A stretch of 64,000 nt of DNA from NCBI GenBank assembly GCA_035048495.1, contig CM068546.1, forward strand, positions 13,646,435 through 13,710,434. Direction: 5' to 3'. The position numbers and the translations under genes were made by a program. This document shows, piece after piece, positions 1-9,785 of the stretch (position 1 is the stretch's first letter; the number at the start of each line of letters is the position of its first letter). This stretch comes from Euptelea pleiosperma (taxonomy: Eukaryota > Streptophyta > Magnoliopsida > Ranunculales > Eupteleaceae). The notes under the pieces are model-generated. The model had not been told where the DNA came from, ran no database searches, and was given only the letters and a program-made list of their open reading frames with translations.

Positions 1-2
1 AC

Positions 3-425
3 TTTTGTACGTTGGCCTATTATATTAAGCATCGGTATGATAGGAGAAATACAATTAAACCTATCCCATTGAAAGACATTAATGAAAGCAATGGATGGCT
101 ACTTGGGGAGATGGAAACAGAAGGTGGAGAAGCGAAAGATGAATTGGTATTTGAGGATGATAGCTTGACATGGAGTGTTGTTGTGAGAGCTACTAGGGTT
201 GGTGAATCAGCATCAAATACTAGATCACAATCGAGGTCAAGAGTAAGGGCAAAGGCTTCAATAAGAGAGCCGGAAGAGGAAGAGGCTAATTTGGAGGAGA
301 TAAAAGAAGAATAATATATTGAGGCTAACACATTCGATGATGATGGGAATGAAGCTAATGATTATATTTTAGATGATGTGGATGAAGCTAATGATTATAT
401 TTTAGATGATAGCGATGTTAAGTAG
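3..425 (+). pseudogene. hAT-family transposase, C-terminal tail (partial at left edge)
   Basis: The reading frame is open from the left edge. It has the look of the tail that follows the dimerisation region in plant hAT (DUF659-type) transposases: a basic YDRR stretch, then PIPLKDINESNGWL, an acidic LVFEDDSLTW block, and a Glu-rich end. A TAA at 312-314 stops it, but the same frame stays open for 36 more codons to a TAG at 423-425. That extension is acidic and repeats the phrase EANDYILDD, so the TAA looks like a nonsense mutation in an older longer tail. No catalytic part is inside the window. The assignment rests on remembered family motifs, not on a search. Confidence 0.62.
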
Positions 426-683
426 AACTAATTGTGGACTATTTAAGATTTTGAACATTTGTTATCTTTTATGTTTTATTGCTTTTTGATTACTTGTTTT
501 GTATTTAGCTAATGACAATGTTAAGTAGAATTGCTTTTGGGTTACTTGAAATTTTCGACATTTGTTATCTTTTATGTTTTATGGAGCTTATGATTACCTA
601 TTTTGTAATTTTATAATGTTATTTTTCTTAATATTTTTTTATATTTCTTATATTTATTATAATTTTTAATATTGCGACTCACT

Positions 684-770
684 TCAGTCAGGCGCGTGCC
701 TCGCCTTGCGCCTCAGGCGCTAGAGGTCCTAGCGCCTTAAGTGCGCCTTGCGTCCTTAACTACCTTGGAA
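684..770. repeat. GC-rich cluster of GGCGC / GCGCCT motifs
   Basis: An AT-rich tract is broken by about 80 bases with many direct and inverted copies of AGGCGC and GCGCCT. Such clusters are typical of the subterminal regions of hAT elements, where transposase binds. It may be the 3' end of the element whose transposase tail lies at 3-425. No terminal inverted repeat or target duplication could be fixed. The stretch 426-683 holds only AT-rich sequence. Confidence 0.4.
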
Positions 771-995
771 TACCTTTAAACTGACAAAGATCGCTATTTA
801 AAAGCAGTTAGACGTGTGTGAGGTGAGGTGAGGTAAGTTTGGACTTTTTAAGTGGTGTTAAGACTATTGACTGAAACAATTCATAATCTTCAGAGATCCA
901 TTTGAAATATTGAAATAACTCAAAACTTGAATGTTCTTAGCTAAAAAACAAATGTATATCCAAATATTGTGGAGAATTGTGCAGCATTCAATACA

Positions 996-1288
996 TTCCA
1001 ACCAATAGAACTTGTCGATTTTATTATAGTTTTGAGTTTCAAATTCTAAGATGCTAAGATAAGTCAAAAACCATTGTTTTCCGAGTGGCTCAAACCACAG
1101 GGTCTCGATACCTGAGATCCTAGTCTCCCTCAGACGAAAATAAACTACCTTTATATGTGAATGATTATACGGGTCAGCGCTTTCCCATGGAAAAACTCAT
1201 GGCCTTCCAAGTTCCAACCAATAGAACTTGTAGATTTTATTAGAGTTTGGAATTTCAAATTCTAAGATGCTAAGATAAGTAAAAAACA
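996..1288. repeat. Two direct copies of a ~77-bp unit, 216 bp apart
   Basis: Positions 996-1072 and 1212-1288 share the order TTCCAACCAATAGAACTTGT, GATTTTATTA, then AAATTCTAAGATGCTAAGAT with few differences. The spacer between them is unrelated. Both lie in the presumed first intron of the minus-strand glucosylceramidase gene, so this is probably a local intronic duplication or a transposon remnant. No coding potential was seen in 770-1470 on either strand. Confidence 0.6.
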
Positions 1289-1471
1289 ACTGGTCAGAAA
1301 ACAACAAATTATACATCTGAACAGGTTTAATTCGAAGCTTCATAATGCAAAAAGCATGTAGGATAGTTGAATCAAAACTTATATACAGAAAATCAAAAAC
1401 ACCAAACAATACGATCATATCTTCTAGGTAAACTAACTCTCAAAAGATTCTAGAATCAGTGAAGCACTCAC

Positions 1472-1552
1472 CAACTGCAAGGTAGCCTTGCTGACGTACT
1501 CTTCGGGCGGCCATGAATGCTTTCTACAATTAAAAAGGTTTCCGCTAACCAT
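1472..1552 (-). CDS. Non-lysosomal glucosylceramidase (GBA2-like, GH116), first coding exon
   Basis: On the minus strand an ATG at 1552-1550 opens 27 codons: MVSGNLFNCRK, then HSWPPEEYV, then SKATLQL. They run straight into a GTGAGT splice donor (1471-1466) in phase 0. This agrees closely with what I recall of the N-terminus of plant non-lysosomal glucosylceramidases, which cleave glucosylceramide on the cytosolic face of ER/Golgi membranes. There the WPPEEY motif is followed by a DFDSAAPPE-type segment. That next segment is not found in 1-1470, so exon 2 lies beyond the left edge, or the gene is broken. The exon is too short for an ordinary ORF scan. Intron 1 would be over 1.4 kb and holds repeats and a hAT piece. 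The rest of the enzyme, including the GH116 domain, is not visible. Confidence 0.78.
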
Positions 1553-2260
1553 GTCGAAAATTGTAATACGGGCCAAAATCCTCACAGAAAAGAGAGAATT
1601 TCTTCGAATCCAAAGCTCTCAAAGCAGTGAATCATCAATGCTCTTTGAAAGCAAAATCACACCAACTCATTAGATAAAATCCGCTTCTTTAGAACTGTAA
1701 AATCAACAAGTTCCTTCAATTCCAAGACTACCAAACTTAGAAGCAACTGCAGATCGAAGTATCTTCAGATTGAAGATCTTAGGGTTTAATCCTCAGAAAT
1801 TACTTCCTCTACACATCAAATTCTTCGAGAATGCAAATCAACTAAACACACACAATATCAATCAGAACTTATAGAACTGGTGTGCTCTGGAACCGAAGCA
1901 GATCAATCGGAACCCTAGGGTTTTAACTCTCTAATTTCTATGCAGGACAGATCAAATTGGAATCTAATTGGACAGAATTCAGTTAATTTAAGTTAAAAAA
2001 TAGCCAAAAAAAAAAAAAAAATCTCAATTCGAGGAAACCGAAAGATAGAGAGAAACGAGATTTTGTTAGAAAATCAAGAGAAAATCGAAGCAGAGTTCTT
2101 TGGCAGTGGGTGTCGAATTGAGAATCGGCCGCCTGTACAGAAGAACCTGAGAGACGCTCTCTGTAGGCGCCATGTATTGCAGATCGATTCGATGTTTTGT
2201 TTTTCTAGAAGAGCAAAAAGGTCGTCTCCTGTATTTACGATATGAGATCTATACCAATAC
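1553..2260 (-). promoter_or_regulatory. 5' leader of the glucosylceramidase gene with telo-box motifs
   Basis: On the minus strand this stretch is T/C-rich and free of recognisable transposons, as expected for a plant 5' UTR, perhaps with a leader intron. It carries a telo-box AAACCCTAA (1788-1780) and the palindrome AACCCTAGGGTT (1911-1922). Such motifs are common near the starts of constitutively expressed plant genes. A pyrimidine tract (poly-A on the plus strand, 2006-2021) also lies here. The transcription start is not fixed. The plus-strand ORFs at 1488-1673 and 2063-2245 look fortuitous. Confidence 0.45.
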
Positions 2261-2430
2261 GCCTGGTGCGTATTGCGCTACGCCGACGTCAGCTACCGAT
2301 TAAAGAGCAGCGGTCGACCGCATTATCCATGCGCACGTGCGAATAATCTTTTTGACATAAAAATTGGCCAATACCAATAAAGTCGCACCACGTGTCTTCC
2401 AACCGGTTTTAATTTTGTTTTATAATGAAG
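2261..2430 (-). promoter_or_regulatory. Probable promoter: two G-boxes and a CCAAT palindrome
   Basis: Upstream of the leader lie two CACGTG G-box cores (2334-2339 and 2389-2394) and ATTGGCCAAT (2363-2372), a CCAAT-box on both strands. A TTATAAAAC on the minus strand near 2416-2424 could be a TATA box but sits far out. G-boxes bind bZIP and bHLH factors in plants. Their role here is inference from position only. Confidence 0.4.
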
Positions 2431-2523
2431 AGATAGATTCCTTGGAAACTCTCATTCATAATTGGACGCTTTAAATGTTCAACGACTGGTGACCCTCAAC
2501 TATTGACTGACCATTTGAAAGAT

Positions 2524-2921
2524 GGGTCGGGCTCCAGTTACCGCCCTAAATTGACAGGCTCCGGTTACAGGACACAATATGAGCCACGTGGAAAACTCTT
2601 AGAGGACTCTGACCGTATAGATGTTTGTCCAATCCCCAGGTGGACATACAAACCAAAAATACGCCTGATTAGTGATTTCTAGGCGTTGGATCTTTGTACC
2701 TCCAATACTGCTCAAATTCCCACAGTTGAGATTGACCCATGAAAATAAGTCCAATCCAACGTCTATAAATCACTAATCATGCTGATTTTTGGTTTGTAGG
2801 TCCACTTAAGGATTGGCCAAACATCCATACTTTCAAAGTCCTCTACTAGTGTTCCACGTGGCTCATATTGTGTCCTGTAACAGGAGCCTGTCAGTTTAGT
2901 GCGGTAACTGGAGCCTGTGCC
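2524..2921. mobile_element. Long-TIR Mutator-like MITE, family M (398 bp)
   Basis: The two halves are inverted copies of each other for about 150 bp, starting GGGTCGGGCTCC on the left and ending GGAGCCTGTGCC on the right. Each arm contains ACACAATATGAGCCACGTGG. It is flanked by the 9-bp duplication TTGAAAGAT / TTGAAAGAC (2515-2523, 2922-2930). A 9-bp duplication and long TIRs indicate a Mutator-type non-autonomous element. Related copies lie at 8385, 20810, 22691, 58885 and 59285. Each arm carries a G-box core. Confidence 0.8.
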
Positions 2922-2930
2922 TTGAAAGAC

Positions 2931-3670
2931 GCGTGGCACGTTCTTGGAGTCCAGTTATCCTATGAGTGTTTAGCCCACTGTTGACCTACACAGATAAAAA
3001 TGAGTCTGATTGGTGATTTCTAGCCGTTGAATTTGAACCATTTTTCATAATGGGCTAGAAATCATCCACAGTCCTGTTTGATAAGCCCACGATGAAAAAA
3101 TGTCCAAATCCAATGGCTACAAATCACCAACCAAACTGATTTTTGTTCTGTAGCAGGACCACCAAGGGATGGACCAGCCACTTATGTGAGCCCAAGAAAA
3201 AAATAATCGATCACGCTATTTTTGGTAAGTAGGTGGAACAACCTTGAAGGTTATCCGCGTGGCATTTTTGGGAGGAGGGGACTTCAAAATTTTGAAGTCC
3301 TCAAGCGACAGCCCGACCCGAGGACTTCAAAGTTTGAAGTCCCCTCCTAAAATAACACAGAGAACTATTGAGGGCCCACTGAGTTTGGTCGACCTCTTGA
3401 TGGATCTACACTCTACACATCAAAAATCAGTTTGATTGGTTATTTCTTACCGTTGAATTTGAGCACTTTAATAGCGTGATTATGGTTGTTGAATTTAAGC
3501 ATATTTTTGGATGCTAAAATATTACCGTTAAAAATAATCTATCATGCTTTTGAAATTTAGGTCCACCAGGTAGACCAAACATCTATAAGGTCAGTGGGCC
3601 CTATAGAGTGCTCGACGTGGCATTTTTGAGAGGTGAGACTTCAAATTTTGAAGCCGCCAGGGACAGCAAA
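2931..3670. repeat. MITE-derived region with GACTTCAAA..TTTGAAGTC palindromes
   Basis: No gene was seen. The tract resembles family M inside (phrases such as GTAGGTCCACC and TGATTGGTGATTTCTAG) but ends in small palindromes of the form GACTTCAAANTTTGAAGTC near 3280, 3322 and 3645. Two of them face each other at 3271-3346. The ORF 3244-3435 lies across these repeats and is not credible. 3671-3924 is unremarkable. Confidence 0.45.
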
Positions 3671-3924
3671 TATGTTCTCACTCATGTATGATTGTATGGT
3701 ATGAGTTTGATGGAGGACCATTTTTACAGCCAGTGAAAATTACCATCAATCTCAACCGCCATGAGTGGACCAAATTTAAAGAGATACCTTGAATAGAATT
3801 TAACCTAACTGGATGATCTGACCGTCCAACTAAAGACAGACCAAATATAATAATTGGATGGTTAAGATAATCTGATCAGGTATTTTCAGGGATCACAAGT
3901 GGGACCCATTTAAGTAGTCTGTCC

Positions 3925-4319
3925 CAAGGTTTAAAGGGGACCGTTATAACGGACTGGGGGCGTTACCATTTTTTCCGTTATAACGAAAAAAAATGCTCAG
4001 GGCAAAAACGGAAAAGAAAATGGGAAAATAACGGAAAAAATGGAAATAACAAAAAAAAAACGGAAAAAATGGCGATTGAAAATTTTGAATTTCAAAATTT
4101 CAAAAATGGAAAATAACGGAATATAACGGAAAAAAATGAAAATAACGCCGTTTTTTTCCACAAAATTTTCCAGAAAATAACGGTCGTTATTTTCATTATA
4201 ACGGAAAAATAACGGCCGTTATTTTCTGGGTGTTTTAACGGTCCATAACGTAACGGGGTAGGTCCGAATCCGTTATAACGGCCGTTATTTTCCTTGTAAC
4301 TGCCGTTTTTTAAACCTTG
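3925..4319. mobile_element. hAT-type MITE, family P (CAAGGTTTAAA ends, ACGG/CCGTT-rich)
   Basis: It starts CAAGGTTTAAA and ends TTTAAACCTTG, and is packed with subterminal GTTATAACGG / CCGTTATT motifs on both strands, as hAT transposase-binding repeats often are. TCTGTCC occurs just outside both ends, slightly offset on the right, as an imperfect target duplication. Better-dated copies of the family, with exact 8-bp duplications, are at 26745 and 32079. It is non-coding. Confidence 0.72.
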
Positions 4320-4980
4320 ACTCTGTCCAAATTGATAACCACTTGCATGGTGCAGTACGTGTCTACAGACGACACATATACAACCGTTATAAGTAATACA
4401 ATACAGAAAGTATTCCATATTTCTATTTCATTTTATTAAGTTACATGTATTATTTATTTGGCCATCCAGTTTAGACTGACGACCGACCACCGACCCAACT
4501 GACTACATGAGGAAAGAAAAAGATGACTCAGACCGACTCAAATAAAAAAAGATGGATTTCAGCCTCCGAAGTTGACAATATCTCCACTTCACAACCCTGT
4601 GTTCAACTTTTTCCGCTTTATTTAAACGAAGACTGATATCATAGATTCGGTAGTAAGTTAATATAATATATCTTCAACAGTCAACACAGCTGATGATGTT
4701 GTAATGATAATATTGGTATCAAATCAGCCTCAGGAAGACGTCCTCTAACATGATCCTCGGGATTCAAACCGTAAATAAATGGTGTGGACACAGGAAAACG
4801 TCCTGTCGGCTCATGCTATCATTAATCATCTTTAATTTTAGAATTGGACACTGTCTATTACTATTTTAAATCCAAAACTTTGGTTGCCACACGACATTCA
4901 CATTGACACCTTTCAGTTGCCTATCAAGATAATAAAGAAAAACATAAGCACTTAAATGTCCCAAGGTATTTTCACTCTAA
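4320..4980. other. No gene recognised
   Basis: AT-rich sequence without a credible reading frame. ATGATAATATTGGTATCAAA (4705-4724) includes a GGTATCAAA like a tRNA-Met primer-binding site, but no LTR is evident beside it. Confidence 0.5.
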
Positions 4981-6039
4981 TTAGTTGCCTGCTCACCTCG
5001 GGCTGCGCAATAACTACTGCGGTAAATTCTATTTTAGAATAGTTAACCATTTAAGATTAAACTATATTATTTTAAATAGCAATTAAAGCTGTTATCAAAA
5101 TGTTTCCTCTTCAAATAAACGACTTCTTCTCTCTTCTTGTCTCTTTCCATAGCAATTTGATCCTTTGCAAAATAGAAAAATGATTAGAAGATCCTAACCA
5201 TCCAAGCTACATCACAGACTTTTGGCATCGAAAAAACATGGGTCGGGATTGGGTGACACCCATTTTGACGTACCCACGTAAGATGAATCAATGGTTAAAT
5301 TTTTGTGTGGATGATCTCACCATATAGATCACCCCAACAAAAAATCAGCCCATTCTGATATTTCTAACCCCATCAAATGTGGTTTTCAAGTTACATAGGA
5401 TGGATCGACAGTCCATAATTCTTCAACTTCTAAACCAGTCTAAAAATATCGGAATGATTTGAAATTTTTTCAGGGTGATCTCCTCAACATAAAGATTGTC
5501 CTCACCAAAAATCAGCCATTGATTCATCTTCTATGTGGGTTTGCCAAAATGTGTGTCACCCAATCCCAACCCTTTTAACCGCAGGAATTTGAGCATTATT
5601 GCGGTTTATTTGACAGCAAGGATCGAATGGTTTTAAATCACTGATCAGTCTGATTTATTGTCTGTAGGTCCATCGAGGGACAGGCCAAACATCCATACGG
5701 TCAGCATCCACTAAGAGTGTGCCACGTGGCTCGTATTGTTTGTGACCAGCTTCTGAAGTTTTACTCATGAACGATGAAAGTATCGAGAGAAAAATTGAGG
5801 AAGACTCCACCCCCACCCATAAGAGATATGAAGTTGACAGAGATGAGAGAGGGAGGGCAGGTCCGCGGGCCATTTATTAGAAGAGGAAACTTTTAATTGC
5901 TATTTAAAATAATAGCAATTAAAAGCAACACCCTTAATTACTATTTAAAATAATCTAATATAATATAAAATAGTTAAACTATTCTAAAATAGAATTTATT
6001 GCAATAGCTACTGCGTAGCCCGAGGTGAGTTGGCAACTA
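4981..6039. mobile_element. Long-TIR element (~1.06 kb) holding two other MITEs
   Basis: The left arm (4981 to about 5107) and right arm (about 5877-6039) are inverted copies: TTAGTTGCC, CTCACCTCGGGCT, then AAATTCTATTTTAGAATAG and TTTAAATAGCAATTAAA. Inside lie another MITE (5240-5572) and the right half of a family-M-like repeat (about 5588-5870). No certain target duplication was found. The ORF at 5655-5873 lies inside the repeat. Confidence 0.6.
5240..5572. mobile_element. MITE with GGGATTGGGTGACACCC-type TIR
   Basis: The left part GGGTCGGGATTGGGTGACAC and the right end GTGTCACCCAATCCCAACCC are inverted copies. The similarity continues inward through the phrase on GATGATCTC and AAAAATCAGCC. 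The right half resembles the segment inside the Mutator-like element at 26111-26255. Flanks show no clear duplication. Confidence 0.6.
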
Positions 6040-6788
6040 ATCAAAAGTTGCCAACAATGAGTCCCATGGACACATTGATAGAACCCAGCCCATGTGATCA
6101 GCACTCTATTATTAAAGCAAATATTTTGCTTTCAAAACAGTTATCAATCGTTAGAATAAGTCTTATTATTTAACAACTTAATTATTTTCTATGCCATTAA
6201 TTATATTTTCAATAAAGTCCCTTCATTTTTACTAAGATACGAACTCCTGTGCTGGGTTTTTTATGACAAGCTCATTGGACAGGCCTTGTTGGGCATGGCT
6301 TCAGAGATTGTGCTGAGTTGGCATTCACTTTTTGCCAAAGCAATCCACCGTTGGATTGTCAGAATCTACATCCAATAAGGCATGTCCCGTGAGCATGTGC
6401 CTTCTATTGAATTACTTACCATGCAATTTTATCCATATTTTTGTATGTTCAAACTGTTTTTTAGGTAAAAACTTTCTTATTTTTGCCACTTCTTTTTAAA
6501 AAGGCTCCTATAATCACTTACATGCAACTTGCAGGTTCTGGCCCACTAGCATTATTAAGGCAATAGTGCGAAAATATGTGATGGGGGGATACTTTATTAT
6601 GAAAAAATGTAGCTGTAGCTGATGCCTCTAGCACATTTTTGTTATGCACCCCTACCCTCTGGTCCCACTGACCACATGGATGTTTAGCCACCCCTTGATG
6701 GATATACACACAAAAAATTACCTGATTGGTAATCTCTAGCCACTAGATTTTAATACTTTTTAAGGTGTGATTCTAACTGTTGGAATCA
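6040..6788. other. No gene; repeat half-arm at the right
   Basis: 6040-6500 shows nothing recognisable. About 6510-6788 is the left half of a repeat that includes CCACATGGATGTTTAGCCACCCC. Its mirror image is at about 7220-7340, so the family-P element between them (6789-7214) appears to sit inside an older foldback repeat. Confidence 0.45.
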
Positions 6789-7214
6789 CCGTTTTAACGG
6801 TTAAACGGACAGGGGTCGTTACCGTTTAATCTGTTTAAACAGCCGTTAAAACGGATTGAAAAGGCCAGGGGCAAAAATGGAAAAAATGGAATTAAACGGA
6901 TTTTAACAATTTTAACGGAAAAAACGAAAAAAATGGCGCTGAAATTCAAATTTTGAAATATAAAAAGTAAAAAAAAAAAATACAATTTAACGGAAATTAA
7001 ATGGATTTTAACAGTTTAACGGCCGTTTTTTTAACAAAATTTTTCAGAATTAAATGGCTGTTTAAACAATTTTAACGGCCGTTAAAACAAAAAAAATGGC
7101 AGTTTTATTCAAAAACGATAAAACGTGTTTAAATGGTTTTAACGGAAACGGACTTGGGGTGTTACCGTTTAAACGGCCGTTAAAACTGTTTAAACAGTCA
7201 TTTTTAAAACCATG
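6789..7214. mobile_element. hAT-type MITE, family P-like (TTTAAACGG-rich)
   Basis: It is full of CCGTTTAAACGG / GTTTTAACGG motifs and ends TTTTTAAAACCATG, the right end seen in family P relatives. The left CATGGTTTT end is missing or altered. It is non-coding; the minus ORF at 6794-6985 arises from low-complexity sequence. Confidence 0.6.
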
Positions 7215-8384
7215 ATTAAAACCAATAGCTAAAAATCATCGAACAAGCTGAGATCTTGTATGAATGTCAGCCAAGGGGTGGGTTAAACATCCATGCGGTC
7301 AGTGGGCCCAGATGGCAGCGGTGAGTAACTACAGCTTGTTACATCACACCCCTTGGTCGGCCCTTGAAAAACATTTGTGGACCAAAATGCGCGGCCTAGT
7401 GGGTGGAAAACGTAATTTACGTAGGCAATTCTTTTATTTTTTTACTTTTTTAGTCGTACTATCCCATGGATAACCGGACAAAAACTCGCGATTGAGGTCA
7501 TTAAGCCTTGGATTCCAGAGATCCACGTAGTTTTGTTGTCTTGTAAACTGTTGATCTCTTGAATCCAATAGTCAAATGGCCTCAAACCGTGCATATTTTT
7601 GATAATTGGTGGGATAGCATTTTTTTATTTGTTTACCTGCAAAGCAAACAAACCCCAATAGATAAAGGCTCAGGCTTGGAGGACCCCCTTTTCGTGACCC
7701 CTCTCGGGAAGCGTAAGCCACAAAAAAAAATTGAATCCAGCTCAGCACTATCAACCACCGTTAGATTCTCGGAATCCATGGCCGAGCACACAACTCCCAA
7801 AAGGAGCCACAAAAAGGATGTCCACTGAGCCACCACCGTCTCACGTCCTCTATAACCTTTAATGCATGAAACCAGTGGCGGAGCCAGGAAAGGGGCCATG
7901 GGTACGTGTCCCCCTCAACTTTTAAAATTCATTTATTTTTTATTTCCAAAAATACCCTTAAATGTTAGTTCGGTGTACCCTAAAATTTTAATCTTTTAAA
8001 ATCTAGCGTACGTACTCACCATATACTACAAGGATTGTGCCTCCCTATGTGAACCTCTTGTTCACATCCTAAATTCTCATTTGATTGAATATATCTCAAG
8101 GATTTAGGATCCAACGGTGTCAACCTAACCTTTACTATGGGCTTGAGATATACCCTAACATTTCCCTAGGGCTAAGAAGGGGACTGTTTTGTCTTTCTTG
8201 TTCAAACAAAATAAGCCTGAGTCAGGCATTTCTTTGATGGGGAATCAATGAGTCAAAAAATAACTTTGAAGGACTCTTCTACCAAAAAAAGACATCTAGT
8301 GTGGATGATAGTATGTGACACAGATATAGACAAATTGATTGATATGCCTTCTCTAAACTGTCCTTCTATGATGTATTACGGGGT
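7215..8384. other. No gene recognised; repeat remnants
   Basis: 7220-7340 mirrors the arm left of 6788. At 7874 the phrase AGTGGCGGAGCCAGGA resembles the end of a common plant transposon family, but no partner end was found. The overlapping ORFs at 7559-7899 on both strands have low-complexity translations and no family motif. Confidence 0.4.
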
Positions 8385-8712
8385 GGCAACGTTGACGATG
8401 GTCCATAGTATGAGCCACGTGGCACACTCTTAGATCCCACTGACAGTATGGATGTTTGGCTCATCCCTAGCTGGACTTACGTACCAAAATTCAACCTGAT
8501 TAGTAACTTCTATTCGTTGGATTAGAGTTTTTTCCATGGTTTATTTTTAACTGTGGATTTCAAACATTATTGGGGGTATTTGGATCCAAAGGTTAGAAAT
8601 CACTGATCAGGATGATTTTTGGAATGTAAGTCTACTTAGGGATGGCCAAACATCCATATACTCAGTGGTCTCTAAGAGTGTGCCACGTGGCTGACACTGT
8701 TGTCCCTCATAA
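8385..8712. mobile_element. Family M MITE, diverged copy
   Basis: Inverted arms share ATGAGCCACGTGGCACACTC (left) and GTGTGCCACGTGGC (right), plus GGATGTTTGG and AAACATCCATA. The centre has the family phrase on AATCACTGATCAGG. Ends are approximate and no duplication was identified. Confidence 0.6.
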
Positions 8713-9225
8713 ACGTAAATGGGGACCTCCCTCATGAAAGTTTTACTGTTTAGGTGAGAGTCTGAAGCCCGCGTCAGCGTAAACCCAGGTTTTGGCTTTA
8801 TAATAATATGGATTTTATGATCCTTATCAATGCTTGTGTTTTATTGGTTGATGGAGGCATGAGACTCTGGGCAGACACAACAGACAAGTGGTGTTGGGAG
8901 TCGGGACCAAAAGTGACTTCGTGTTGGACCACATCTCCTTTCCATTTGGCAAGTTTCAAACGTATTGCCCTCCTTTACATGGCAAATCCAAATTGTCCAT
9001 ATTGTATGGGGGGAAAATTCGTTGGCCCTGGATCCCCTCCCAAAATGTCTGACAAGTACCCCCTTGTTGACCACTAACTAAGGCTTAACACGGGTTGGGT
9101 AACGTGTCAGACATTTTGGGTGGGGAGACTTCAAAGTTTGAAGTCCCTGGGCCAGCGAATCTTTTTTCAGTGTAAGGGTGTGAAATCTGCAATAACAGCC
9201 CGAAGGCCCCTGACTACTAGGGGGA
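8713..9225. repeat. Foldback around CCCAAAATGTCTGACA
   Basis: CCCAAAATGTCTGACA near 9040 and TGTCAGACATTTTGGG near 9105 are inverted copies. The right arm continues into GACTTCAAAGTTTGAAGTC (9129-9147), the palindrome also seen at 3280-3346. The two ORFs on opposite strands at 8808-9077 and 8841-9074 mirror each other and are not supported as genes. Confidence 0.45.
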
Positions 9226-9606
9226 CTACTAGGGTGTCAATGGGTCAGTTCCAATTCGGTTCTTAAGGTATCCACAATGAAAGTCAATATTGTTGATTCT
9301 TATCTGTTCTGATTCTTATCAGTTCTGGTTCTCAAAATGATGAATCTGGAATTGGAACCGGTTGTTTGGTTCCAGTCAGTTCTAGTCGATTCTGGTTTTG
9401 GGTATATCAGCTTCAATTTTGATAATATGACAATTTTAACACTATATTTATATGTTGGTTCTGGTTCTTATCGGTTCAGTTCCAGTTCCAGTTCCAGTTC
9501 TTTTTCAATCGGTTACCAAAAATAGTTCTGGTTCTTTTTCAATTGGTTACCAAAAATGTGGAATCAGAACTAATATTTTCAGTTCCAATTCCTATTTAAA
9601 TGGGTG
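9226..9606. mobile_element. CAGTTCCGGTTC-type hAT-like MITE, truncated
   Basis: It begins CTAGGGTGTCAATGGGT, as the intact relative at 21291 begins CTAGGGGTATCAA, and is rich in GTTCCAGTTC-like repeats. No matching right end was found. The ORFs at 9337-9525 and 9452-9715 translate these repeats into Ser-rich nonsense. Confidence 0.5.
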
Positions 9607-9785
9607 CAAACTACAAATTGATACCCTTACACCATTCTTTTTGGCATGGAAAGAGCATGTATACTTCCTAAAGCACAAAAGCCAAGTACACCTGAGGAGC
9701 CACCATAAGAGGTAGGCCTACAAGTAGCAGAACTAATATAAACCCTGGGTTGCCACTCACGCGTCTGACAATTAAAGGCCCCTCA

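Noticed and set aside
1488..2245. Plus-strand ORFs at 1488-1673 and 2063-2245
   Set aside because: They are antisense to the glucosylceramidase exon and leader and have no recognisable motif.
4705..4735. GGTATCAAA as a retrotransposon primer-binding site
   Set aside because: No LTR boundary ends just before it and no gag follows.
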